Shown here one piece after another: positions 56,407 through 64,000 of a stretch of DNA of 64,000 bases. The notes under the pieces are model-generated. The model was not told the origin of the DNA and ran no database searches. It saw only the letters and a program-made list of their open reading frames with translations. The stretch spans positions 1 through 64,000 of the forward strand of contig CAWKPE010000013.1 in the NCBI GenBank assembly GCA_963851385.1, read 5' to 3'. This DNA is from CAWEFA01 sp963851385 (GTDB lineage: Bacteria > Bacteroidota > Bacteroidia > Bacteroidales > DTGW01). The position numbers and the translations under genes were made by a program. How positions within the stretch are numbered: the stretch's first letter is position 1; every line of letters begins with the position of its first letter.

Positions 56407-56439
56407 CGTTACAAAGAAACTTTAATTTTTTTTGTAACG
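56407..56439. promoter_or_regulatory. Inverted repeat between divergent genes
   Basis: CGTTACAAA (56,407-56,415) and TTTGTAACG (56,431-56,439) are perfect 9-base inverted arms 15 bases apart, followed on the + strand by a T-run. Placed between two divergent genes, it may be an operator or a hairpin; the sequence alone does not decide. Confidence 0.4.
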
Positions 56440-56500
56440 TTTTTTATTCCCGTTTCATTTCCCTTTTAATTTGATAGTTTTCCATCTTAAAAAATATCTT

Positions 56501-57133
56501 ATGAATAAAAATTTATACTTAGTCATGCTTTTGCTAATCGTAGCAAATTTTGTTAAGGCACAGGTTTCCGAAGTAAATTCACAACCAAAAAGGAATTCTT
56601 TTCTAATTTATTTAAGTGTGCCATCAGTAACAACCATTACAATGGAAAAAGCAAATTTAACCGGCATTGGGCCTCATGAATGGGGTTTTGATCTTGGTCT
56701 TGGGTTTCGTTTTCACCGACATTTCTATACAGCTGGTGAAATTGGTTTAGGAAGCTTTAAAGACAATAACTCATTTACAAATAATACGACTTTAGGAGAG
56801 ATGTCTTCCAGTTTTAATACTGTCCATTACAATATTGAGATTGGAATCTGGACCTCACCGGTACATATTTCGAAAAAAAGAGATCTTGAATTGGCCGGTG
56901 GTATAAATGGAGGTATCGGCGGTTTCCGGGGAACGAGAGAAATTAATAATTGTTCCGATTGTGAAAGCGAACATTTTAAATTCACTAATACACCATTTAT
57001 CGAACCGGAGCTAAATGCTTATTTTTTTCAGGGCATCTTTGGTATTGGTACTTCCTATAGATATTATTTTTCAGGCGGTGATTTACTGAACCGGATTACA
57101 ATTTTAAAGTTGCTAGTAAAAATGGATTATTAA
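56501..57133 (+). CDS. Outer-membrane beta-barrel-like protein
   Basis: The ATG at 56,501 opens the signal peptide MNKNLYLVMLLLIVANFVKA; an upstream in-frame start at 56,471 would add ten residues before it. About 210 residues with many amphipathic strands (WGFDLGLGFRFHRHFYTAGE, GIFGIGTSYRYYFSGG), ending LKLLVKMDY. A NNCSDCESEH loop carries two Cys. Function unknown. The next lipoprotein gene begins 28 bases after its stop, so the two are likely one operon. Confidence 0.65.
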   Translation: MNKNLYLVMLLLIVANFVKAQVSEVNSQPKRNSFLIYLSVPSVTTITMEKANLTGIGPHEWGFDLGLGFRFHRHFYTAGEIGLGSFKDNNSFTNNTTLGEMSSSFNTVHYNIEIGIWTSPVHISKKRDLELAGGINGGIGGFRGTREINNCSDCESEHFKFTNTPFIEPELNAYFFQGIFGIGTSYRYYFSGGDLLNRITILKLLVKMDY

Positions 57134-57161
57134 TGATAAATAAAAACAAAAAATTCATGTT

Positions 57162-58166
57162 ATGAAAAAAAATGCTTTCCTTATTTTATTTGCCGGAATT
57201 ATTTTATTCAGCGGTTGTTCAACGCGAAAATTTGCCATTAGTTCTGTTCCAAACGACGCGCTAATATCAGTAACTTCAAAATTAGATAGCGCAGGTAAAT
57301 GGGGGACACTATATTTTAAAAATCCTACAGAAGCTCAAATTACTTTTGTCGGGAAAAATGATGCACACAGGATTCGCGTTGATCGTCGCGGGTATTATCC
57401 GGAATCGAAAGTAGTTACACGTGACTCGGCATTAAAAATTGATTTTAATATGCGTCGTATTGATAACACAACGGATCAGATTTATGACACTTCCGGTCTG
57501 TATAAAGCTACTTATTTATTTCTTCCTCCGGAAATTGATGTGACCATCCGTTCAGGTTTGGGAAACATGATTAAGCTTAAACATTCCGATGAATTGACAA
57601 AACAGGCAAGCGATAGTATCAATAAACTTATGAAAAATGGCAATCATTCAAATAACATAGCCATATTATCAACCAGTGAAAAGGATACTCTATGGAAAGA
57701 AATAAGTACAAAACTTAATGATTACCTGATGAAATTAAATGGAGCGAAATTAAGGTATTATTCTTACCCGGCTGAAGTCGGATCAATTATTCAGCAAGAT
57801 ACAATTCTCATTGGGCAATTAAAAAGCACGTGCAACAATTATTCTAATCCTTACCTGATTTTTACGTCATTAAAATGTATCAAAGAATCAACAGGACGAA
57901 TAATTGGAAATATGGGTTTAGCTATAGCCGGAGGCGCTGTTGACGGGTATAACCGGGCAATGTACGGTACTTATACAAGCACTTATGATCCCAATGCTTT
58001 TACATTAGATACCGGTACTAAAATTGTTTACTTTGTACTAGATTCAAAAACATTTGAGGTTGTAAAGATTGATCAGAATTATTATGGTTATGATCTGTCG
58101 TCGAAAAAACAAAGACCGGCATTCGTAAAAGAATTATTGACATATCCAAAATTGAAAAAACATTAA
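57162..58166 (+). CDS. Lipoprotein with PEGA-like domain
   Basis: The 334-residue protein starts with a lipoprotein signal (AFLILFAGIILFSGCSTRKF, Cys at residue ~19). Residues ~25-95 look like a PEGA surface domain (ISSVPNDALISVTSKLDSAG, HRIRVDRRGYYPESKVV). The rest is mixed alpha/beta, with LYKATYLFLPPEIDVTIRSG and a Gly-rich RIIGNMGLAIAGGAVDGYNR. It is probably outer-membrane anchored. Co-oriented with the upstream barrel gene. Function unknown; a hairpin with a T-rich trail follows. Confidence 0.65.
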   Translation: MKKNAFLILFAGIILFSGCSTRKFAISSVPNDALISVTSKLDSAGKWGTLYFKNPTEAQITFVGKNDAHRIRVDRRGYYPESKVVTRDSALKIDFNMRRIDNTTDQIYDTSGLYKATYLFLPPEIDVTIRSGLGNMIKLKHSDELTKQASDSINKLMKNGNHSNNIAILSTSEKDTLWKEISTKLNDYLMKLNGAKLRYYSYPAEVGSIIQQDTILIGQLKSTCNNYSNPYLIFTSLKCIKESTGRIIGNMGLAIAGGAVDGYNRAMYGTYTSTYDPNAFTLDTGTKIVYFVLDSKTFEVVKIDQNYYGYDLSSKKQRPAFVKELLTYPKLKKH

Positions 58167-58219
58167 ATAACGTGAGTTCGAAGTAAAAATTCATTCATTT
58201 GCAATTATTAAGAACTCAA

Positions 58220-58245
58220 TAACCCCGGCTTTTAAGCAGGGGTTA
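58220..58245 (+). terminator. Terminator after the PEGA-like lipoprotein gene
   Basis: TAACCCCGGCTT and AAGCAGGGGTTA form a stem of 11 pairs with one mismatch and a tiny loop, followed by an A/T-rich stretch with AATTTTTATT. It sits 54 bases after the lipoprotein stop. Confidence 0.65.
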
Positions 58246-58326
58246 ATTAAAATTTTTATTTTTCAAATGGATAATTCTATGACTTTTTAAAATAGCCTTA
58301 TTTTATTTCAGCATAAAAATTTTAAA

Positions 58327-58334
58327 TACATTTG
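58327..58334 (+). promoter_or_regulatory. Promoter -7 element of the sigma factor operon
   Basis: TACATTTG matches TAnnTTTG; TTTC lies 17 bases upstream as a near-consensus -33. The transcript would begin about 30 bases before the sigma factor ATG. Confidence 0.5.
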
Positions 58335-58370
58335 TAACAGAACATGTTATTTTAACATATCTGTTTGGGG

Positions 58371-59213
58371 ATGGACAATTTTAATGAATTCAAATCAAAA
58401 CTTGATGCCTTTGATTTACATGCATGGGAAATCCTGAAAGCCAATATTGCTGTAGTTGTCAGAAGTTGGTGCAAAAAAGAATATTTTGAAGCCTGCTGGG
58501 TAATTCATGAGAACAAACTGATAAGTGAAGAAGAATTTTACCTGAAAGTTTATAATATATTTCACGACAGATATGATTCAATCAAAAAAAATATTGAAAG
58601 TTATGGTAAATTAAAATTTCATTTTATCAAAATTGCTATTGACTTGATAAACGCCGGATTTATTGATTTTATGAAAAGAATTCAACAAAATGAAGATATT
58701 GTATGGAGGCAACTAGACACCAGGTTACGTCCGCTTTTAAAAGGCTGGCTTGCACGAAAAGGGAAATTTTACCTGGATTCTTTTGATAAAATATATTCTG
58801 AAACCCTTTATATTTTCATAGAAAATCTTAAAAAAGAAAAGCTTCACTTTGATAATTCCAAGAACTTAAAATCGTACATTCTAAAAATTGCTGAATATAA
58901 GTTAAAAGAACTTGCAAAAGCATCAGTTACGGAACGTTTTGTAAGTATTGATGAAATTCATATTAATGAGGTGCCGGTACTTCAATCGTTGCAAATTGAA
59001 GTAATTCAACAGAAAGAGCGTGTGAGAGAGATGCTTGAAAGATTAAATGATGAAGAAAGAAAAATCCTGTACGGAGTTTATTTTTATGGAATGAAATTAA
59101 AAGATATCGCGGGAAATTTAAATGTCAGTGAAGAATCGTGCAGGGTAAAAAAGCACCGTGCATTAAAGAAACTACAGGAACAACTCATCCAGGTGCCTCA
59201 TTTAAACGATTAA
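58371..59213 (+). CDS. Sigma-70 family (ECF-like) RNA polymerase sigma factor with long N-terminal extension
   Basis: ATG at 58,371 (a TTG at 58,365 is in frame). The first ~110 residues are an extra helical part without clear homology. Then comes a sigma region 2-like stretch (TRLRPLLKGWLARKGKFYLD to LKSYILKIAEYKLKELAKA) and region 4 (LERLNDEERKILYGVYFYGM, LKDIAGNLNVSEESCRVKKH), a helix-turn-helix. Total 280 residues, longer than a usual ECF factor (~180). The next gene, 10 bases on, is an anti-sigma factor, and the convergent TPR-CHAT gene lies behind that. Genes controlled are unknown. Confidence 0.8.
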   Translation: MDNFNEFKSKLDAFDLHAWEILKANIAVVVRSWCKKEYFEACWVIHENKLISEEEFYLKVYNIFHDRYDSIKKNIESYGKLKFHFIKIAIDLINAGFIDFMKRIQQNEDIVWRQLDTRLRPLLKGWLARKGKFYLDSFDKIYSETLYIFIENLKKEKLHFDNSKNLKSYILKIAEYKLKELAKASVTERFVSIDEIHINEVPVLQSLQIEVIQQKERVREMLERLNDEERKILYGVYFYGMKLKDIAGNLNVSEESCRVKKHRALKKLQEQLIQVPHLND

Positions 59214-59223
59214 AAATGTTGGT

Positions 59224-59976
59224 ATGAAATCACATGAGGATTTTATAAAAAATGATAGTGCTGAAAAATACATTCTTCACCAACTTTCTGAAAAAGATTG
59301 TTTGATATTTGAAGAACACCTTCTTTATTGTAGCACTTGCAGAGAAGAAGTTCAACAATTGGAAAAATCAATCAGTTTCATCAAGGAAACTGGACATGAA
59401 TCAGGAATAACACTTTCAGAAATTGGCAATCAAAACACCAATAACAAAGTAATAAATATCCGCCGTTATGCTGCAATTGCTGCTTCAATTTTGATACTAA
59501 TTTCTTTAATATGGGTATTTATCCATTATTCAAAAAAGAATAACTTTCAAAGCGAAAAACTAATTTCTAAAAATGAACGACATATAAATACAAATAAGCA
59601 GACCGAAATTTCGAATAAAAACTCAACTGCTAAAATCAAAGTTGCAGAAAATAAAATCGAGGAAAACTATAAGACACTACCAAGCTTTGAAACTCTTGTA
59701 AACAATGAATACCGTTCAGAAAGTATTGAAATTATTTTTCCTGCAAACGGTAAAAAATTCAAAAGAGGAACAACAATTAAATTTCAATGGAAGAAGGACG
59801 GTTTAAAACAGTTGAATTTAGTTTTATTTAACAATATAGGAAAGATAATATCTGAACAAAAAATAACACCAGATTTTAATTTCAAAAATACCCTGACTCC
59901 CGGATTATATTACTGGCAACTCGAAACTGAAACTGAAGCAGTTTATACAGGAAAATTCAGCATTGAGAAGGATTAA
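59224..59976 (+). CDS. Anti-sigma factor with zinc-finger-like N-terminus and one TM helix
   Basis: The 250-residue protein has FEEHLLYCSTCREEVQQLEK (about residues 31-50), the HxxxCxxC zinc-binding core of anti-sigma factors. A TM helix (AAIAASILILISLIWVFIHY, about 80-100), a polar linker and a C-terminal beta domain outside the membrane (IIFPANGKKFKRGTTIKFQW) follow. It should hold the sigma factor encoded 10 bases upstream at the membrane until a signal releases it. The outer beta domain may sense that signal. The stop is five bases from the stop of the convergent CHAT gene. Confidence 0.8.
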   Translation: MKSHEDFIKNDSAEKYILHQLSEKDCLIFEEHLLYCSTCREEVQQLEKSISFIKETGHESGITLSEIGNQNTNNKVINIRRYAAIAASILILISLIWVFIHYSKKNNFQSEKLISKNERHINTNKQTEISNKNSTAKIKVAENKIEENYKTLPSFETLVNNEYRSESIEIIFPANGKKFKRGTTIKFQWKKDGLKQLNLVLFNNIGKIISEQKITPDFNFKNTLTPGLYYWQLETETEAVYTGKFSIEKD

Positions 59977-59981
59977 ATTTT

Positions 59982-62900
59982 CTAATTTCCTAACAATTCA
60001 AAAGCTGCCCAATAACGTGGAGAGCTGGTAGCCGGATTATTTAATAGTTTCAATTTGGCATCGCGTAAAGCTTTTTCTGTTGAATTATTTTCCAAAAGTT
60101 CTTTGTAAAATTGCGTCATCAAATCACATGTACTTTTATCATCAACTTTCCAGAGAGAGTAAACGATTTTTGGAACTCCTGCATAAATAAAACCTCTGGT
60201 GAGCGACATGAGTCCTTCTCCTTTTATAAGTTTCCCGGTCCCCGACTCGCATGAACTCAAAACTACAAGCTCTGCATTTAGTTTTAAATCGTAAATTTCA
60301 CCTGTAAAAAGCACTCCAGCGTTTTTTTCAGGATCAATAGCAACAGATGAATCGGTATTCTCAGGTGCAAATACCAGTCCTGACAGTGCCGGGTATTCAT
60401 CATTTGAAATACCATGCGTAGCTATATGAACATAACGGTAATGTCCAATTTCTTTCTTGAAATTATTTACGGAAGCATAATTATGTAAAAATCCAATTCC
60501 TTTCAAACCTTTATTAGTAAACAGGTTTACAATATTGACAACTTCCTGTTCAGTATTTATTAACGGTTTGTAATTTTTGCCGTCTATCGTAACCGAACGT
60601 AATGCAGCATAAAATTTCGACAATGTATCATTTGAAGCAAAGATTTTAACTTCATTTGATGTATTTTGAAAAACAGGGGCAAAACCAATAAAATCAGCAG
60701 TAGTATTGTCATATGAAGTAACCTTGTCATCATTCATTTCTTTATGGTTAAAAGCAAATGCAGCAGAATAATTATATACAATGTCGAAATGCGTTACAAG
60801 GTAATCAGGAACATTTTTTTCTTTAAGAGGTTTATTGGTTTTATTGATCAAAGCCTCAAAAGGCAAATAAAGCAAAAATTTATCGGGAATAATCAATAAG
60901 CGTTTTTTTCCTGACAATTCAGAAGAAACAGGATTGATTAACTTTTTATATAATTCCATTGCATTTGATTTTGCCTGCTCCTCATGATTTTTCCGAATAC
61001 CTGCAAGCATATTTTCAACCGATTCACGAAAACTACTGTCTATATTCATTCTATAAACGGATGCTTTGTTCGTGGTTATGCATAAAAGAAAAAGCGCACT
61101 ATCAGTAACTGAATAATCCAACCAAGCCGTTTCGATATTTAAATTTTTTTGAACCAGATATAAAGTAGGTAAATTATTTATTTTCATCATTTCGTCATAA
61201 CGGGGAAATTTTGTTTCAATCAAATCCGCTATATTTTTATACTGAACGGAATATTGAAATACTTTTTCTTCAAGCTTTTTTATATCAAGTGAATCCGATT
61301 TTTCTGCAAATTTTAGTTGAAGAAGTTTAGCTTCGGCTGCATCCAGTATGGTTTTGTATTCTTTTTGTTGCTTTACAATGCTATCTGGAATTCCTGCATA
61401 TTTCGCCACTTGCGATTGTTCAACAGCTTCAGCTAAAACCTGTGATTTACTTTGCTGAGAAATATTGAATAACTGTGACAAATAAACAGGATCTTTCGTC
61501 CTGACATATAACAAATAAATAATTTCAGAAGCAAGCGAATATATACCTGAAGCCTGTTCTACAAAAAACAACTTGGATTCATTTAATTTATAACTTAATC
61601 TAAGGTCTGCAACTAAGTCAACTGAAGAATTAATTGTTTTAAGAGCGCTAATCAAGTCCTTTATATTATTACTTTTACGATACATTTTATAGAAAATAGT
61701 TGCCTTTTTTTCAAATGTCTTAAGCAACTCCTGCTTATCAAGTATTTTTTCAAATGTTGGTTTTTCAGAAGGATTTGTTGATGAAAATGATAAACTGTTT
61801 GCAATTAATGCCGATTGATAATATTTCAGGGATTTCTCGTACCTGTTCAGACTTTGATAAAAGTCACCTAGATTATTATAAGCCATTGCCAGTCCAAAAT
61901 ATTTGCCTGCATAAATTTCATTGAAAATTTCTATAGCTTTCTGCTGTATTTCAAAGGCCTTTGCTGTATCATTCATATCGAAGTAAGTAGCTGCAAGATT
62001 TGAATAATCTTCAGCAACTTTTGGGTTTTTTTCACCATAAGATTTAATCCTTAATGAAATGGCTTTTAAAAGATAATCAGCAGCATCATTATACTTTTTC
62101 TGGTAGCTGTAAATATTAGAAATGTTAACAAAAGTTGATGCCAGAACCGGGCTTTGATCACCTAAAAGTTTTCTTTGTAATTCCAATGATTTATTCAAAT
62201 AGAACAGCGCTTTGCCATACTGATTCATTTCTATATAAACTGCGCCAAGGTTGGTATAAGCATCAGTCAATTCTTTATTTTCATCGCTATAGTTTTCTTT
62301 TACAATAGTCAATTGTTCTAAAAAATACCTGAGAGCTGTTTCATAATCGCCTTTTGATTTGCAGACGGATCCAATGTTACCATAATTTCCAGCAAGTGAA
62401 GGATGATGCGGAGAAAATATCTTCATCCGGATGTTTAGTGCTTTGTTAAAATAAAATAAAGCACTATCCCATTCTCCCATTCCTTCGTAAACCGCACCCA
62501 GATTGTTATAGCACTCTGCAGTTAACCGGTTAAATTCACCATATTTTTCTAAATCAAAATTTTCAACTTTCTTGAGCATTTTCATTGCTTCATCATAAAT
62601 ACCCATAAACATGTAATTAATGCCAATATTAGTGTAAGACATAATTACATTCGCATTTTTTTCACCGAAAAGTTTTAAACGAATTTGAAGCGCTTTGGAA
62701 TGATATTCATTAGAAAGAGTATATTCCTCCAGATCCGAATATATGTTACCTATGTTATTATAACTAAGTGCCACATTAAAGTGATTTGGCCCTAACGTAG
62801 CCAACCTTATTTTAAGTGCAGCCTGATCAGCTTCAAGCGCTTCATTATATTTTCCCATTGCCTGATAAACTGCTCCTATGTTGTTATATGCTTTGGCTAC

Positions 62901-63614
62901 GTCAGGATGGTTATTTCCAAGCGAATTCTGCCGGATAGATAAAACTTTTTCAAAACTCTCCAGACTTTTATTGAAATTGCCTAAATAATAATATAATGAA
63001 CCAAAACTATTATAAACTTCAGCAACGCTCAAATGATTCTCACCATACATTTTTTTACGTAATTCAAGGGCTTTTTCAAAGTAATTCCTGGCGCTGTCAT
63101 AACTGGCTTTTTCAGAGAGCATCATTCCTATGTTCAAATAAGCATTTGTTATTACAGATTGATTATGTTTTGGGTCATTATTCCAAACATATAAAGCTTT
63201 CTTAAAATAAATAATTGCTGTATCGTTGGTTTCTTCATCGGCATAACAATTTCCAATCTGATTATAGCAATTACCGGTTATCGTATTTTTTTCTCCCAGT
63301 TTTTGTTTCGCAAGCTTAAGGTTTTCAAACACAAATGCCATAGCATCATATTTTTCACCTTTTTCACGGCGGTATTTGAAAATCATTCCTCTGCATTGGA
63401 GATATTTTTCCCAAACTTTATGATGTTTGTACATAACGGAAGCCTGATTGAAGTAATACAAGGCGCTGTCGAAACGTGCAGAATCTGCCAGAATTATAGC
63501 TTTACGGTAATCATTTCCAGCCCGAATAGTATCAGCCTTAAATGAAGCGTTCGCCTGAAGAGTCAAAAACAGGAAAAATGTGTACAAAAAGCTTTTGCAG
63601 CGGAATAGATTCAT
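59982..63614 (-). CDS. Exported TPR-repeat protein with C-terminal CHAT protease domain
   Basis: The ATG at 63,614 gives a signal peptide (CKSFLYTFFLFLTLQANA); 63,695 would add 27 residues before it. About twelve TPR units of ~42 residues follow, one after the other (YNNIGAVYQAMGKYNEALEA, YNNLGAVYEGMGEWDSALFY). A helical middle comes next, then a CHAT domain (about residues 870-1205) with the catalytic pair in YVHIATHGISNDEYPALSGL (His) and LVVLSSCESGTGKLIKGEGL (Cys). CHAT proteins are caspase-like cysteine proteases. TPRs probably bind partners. It is convergent with the sigma/anti-sigma pair. No frameshift in 3.6 kb; 1210 residues. Confidence 0.88.
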   Translation of the reverse strand: MNLFRCKSFLYTFFLFLTLQANASFKADTIRAGNDYRKAIILADSARFDSALYYFNQASVMYKHHKVWEKYLQCRGMIFKYRREKGEKYDAMAFVFENLKLAKQKLGEKNTITGNCYNQIGNCYADEETNDTAIIYFKKALYVWNNDPKHNQSVITNAYLNIGMMLSEKASYDSARNYFEKALELRKKMYGENHLSVAEVYNSFGSLYYYLGNFNKSLESFEKVLSIRQNSLGNNHPDVAKAYNNIGAVYQAMGKYNEALEADQAALKIRLATLGPNHFNVALSYNNIGNIYSDLEEYTLSNEYHSKALQIRLKLFGEKNANVIMSYTNIGINYMFMGIYDEAMKMLKKVENFDLEKYGEFNRLTAECYNNLGAVYEGMGEWDSALFYFNKALNIRMKIFSPHHPSLAGNYGNIGSVCKSKGDYETALRYFLEQLTIVKENYSDENKELTDAYTNLGAVYIEMNQYGKALFYLNKSLELQRKLLGDQSPVLASTFVNISNIYSYQKKYNDAADYLLKAISLRIKSYGEKNPKVAEDYSNLAATYFDMNDTAKAFEIQQKAIEIFNEIYAGKYFGLAMAYNNLGDFYQSLNRYEKSLKYYQSALIANSLSFSSTNPSEKPTFEKILDKQELLKTFEKKATIFYKMYRKSNNIKDLISALKTINSSVDLVADLRLSYKLNESKLFFVEQASGIYSLASEIIYLLYVRTKDPVYLSQLFNISQQSKSQVLAEAVEQSQVAKYAGIPDSIVKQQKEYKTILDAAEAKLLQLKFAEKSDSLDIKKLEEKVFQYSVQYKNIADLIETKFPRYDEMMKINNLPTLYLVQKNLNIETAWLDYSVTDSALFLLCITTNKASVYRMNIDSSFRESVENMLAGIRKNHEEQAKSNAMELYKKLINPVSSELSGKKRLLIIPDKFLLYLPFEALINKTNKPLKEKNVPDYLVTHFDIVYNYSAAFAFNHKEMNDDKVTSYDNTTADFIGFAPVFQNTSNEVKIFASNDTLSKFYAALRSVTIDGKNYKPLINTEQEVVNIVNLFTNKGLKGIGFLHNYASVNNFKKEIGHYRYVHIATHGISNDEYPALSGLVFAPENTDSSVAIDPEKNAGVLFTGEIYDLKLNAELVVLSSCESGTGKLIKGEGLMSLTRGFIYAGVPKIVYSLWKVDDKSTCDLMTQFYKELLENNSTEKALRDAKLKLLNNPATSSPRYWAAFELLGN

Positions 63615-63745
63615 TAAATACCAGATTAATGTTTTGTCAAATATATAAAGAAGCTTTGATAGAATTAAAAATGAATACAATTTTTCATAAATCAAGAGAT
63701 TTATTTGATGCAGAAGCTTAAAAAATGATATTGAATTTCACTAAT

Positions 63746-63868
63746 TCAATGTCGTTTAATTAAGAAAACAGGCTTCGACTCTGCTCAGCCTGACATATGC
63801 ACAAGAGTGTCACACTGAGCGAAGTCGAAGTGTGATATTAAAACCGAAGCTTAATTAAACGACATTGA
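63746..63868. repeat. Large nested palindromic repeat
   Basis: TCAATGTCGTTTAATTAAG (63,746-63,764) and CTTAATTAAACGACATTGA (63,850-63,868) are perfect 19-base inverted arms. Inside lies a second inverted pair, CTTCGACTCTGCTCAG (about 63,773) and CTGAGCGAAGTCGAAG (about 63,817), nearly perfect. The whole ~120-base unit looks like a MITE- or REP-type repeat. A degenerate relative lies at about 34,185-34,267. The remaining sequence to the window end shows no gene. Confidence 0.7.
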
Positions 63869-64000
63869 TTGCTAATTTGGGAAAAATAACAAATTACATA
63901 ACTAATTGCTTTTATAGTAACCATCCAGGTAAATAGGCTATAGCCTGTTAGTCTTTTGAAAAGTTTCTTAAGGCTGTCTATCAATATCGCTCTAATGAAA

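Overview
The window joins two sequences of very different character. Bases 1 to about 22,764 are GC-rich and read like a Planctomycetota-type genome: zinc-ribbon Ser/Thr kinases with huge tails, a double-FHA ABC transporter, DUF374 acyltransferase, AsmA-like protein and IS66 remnants. Bases from about 22,765 to 64,000 are AT-rich and clearly Bacteroidota: type IX secretion (T9SS) sorting tails, a PorP/SprF protein, CHAT/TPR protein, TAnnTTTG promoters and few Shine-Dalgarno sites. The switch is abrupt. It cuts a Bacteroidota dapA after about 15 codons and an AsmA-like gene at the same base, so the most likely explanation is a chimeric (mis-joined) assembly.

GC-rich part. 1-9.5 kb: a truncated membrane protein, a zinc-ribbon/TM protein, a giant Ser/Thr kinase, a hypothetical protein and an FHA-FHA-ABC exporter, all on the + strand and most broken by frameshifts. 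9.8-17.4 kb: a mobile-element remnant, mostly on the - strand, with a RepA-like helicase, a Dam-type and a second DNA methyltransferase, a Cys-cluster protein, small genes and a divergent ribbon-helix-helix-like gene. It also carries GGGAC-rich palindromic repeats, a duplicated helicase 3' end, two IS66 transposase fragments and a tRNA 3'-end fragment. 18-22.8 kb: DUF374 acyltransferase, dapF and an AsmA-like gene on the - strand, the last two clearly frameshifted.

AT-rich part. A DUF6913 gene precedes dapA. An MgtE-type cytosolic sensor protein and an NRAMP-related transporter form a likely Mg2+ operon behind a structured leader. A RAYT transposase follows. Two giant secreted adhesins (2193 and 2585 aa) are divergent: one has a type A T9SS tail, the other a type B tail with PorP/SprF directly downstream. 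Then come an OmpH-like protein and a glycosyltransferase. On the - strand, 52.66 to 45.7 kb looks like one branched-chain amino acid operon: promoter, a 21-residue Leu/Ile/Val leader peptide, an attenuator hairpin, a methyltransferase, ilvD, ilvB, ilvN and a ModF-like ABC ATPase. ilvD, ilvB and ilvN together carry about eight frameshifts although the control region is intact. The window ends with a lipoprotein, several outer-membrane barrels and a sigma factor/anti-sigma/TPR-CHAT module.

The least expected signals are the unannotated ilv attenuation leader, the MgtE_N-CBS/NRAMP pair with a riboswitch-like leader, and the dapA/AsmA chimeric joint.
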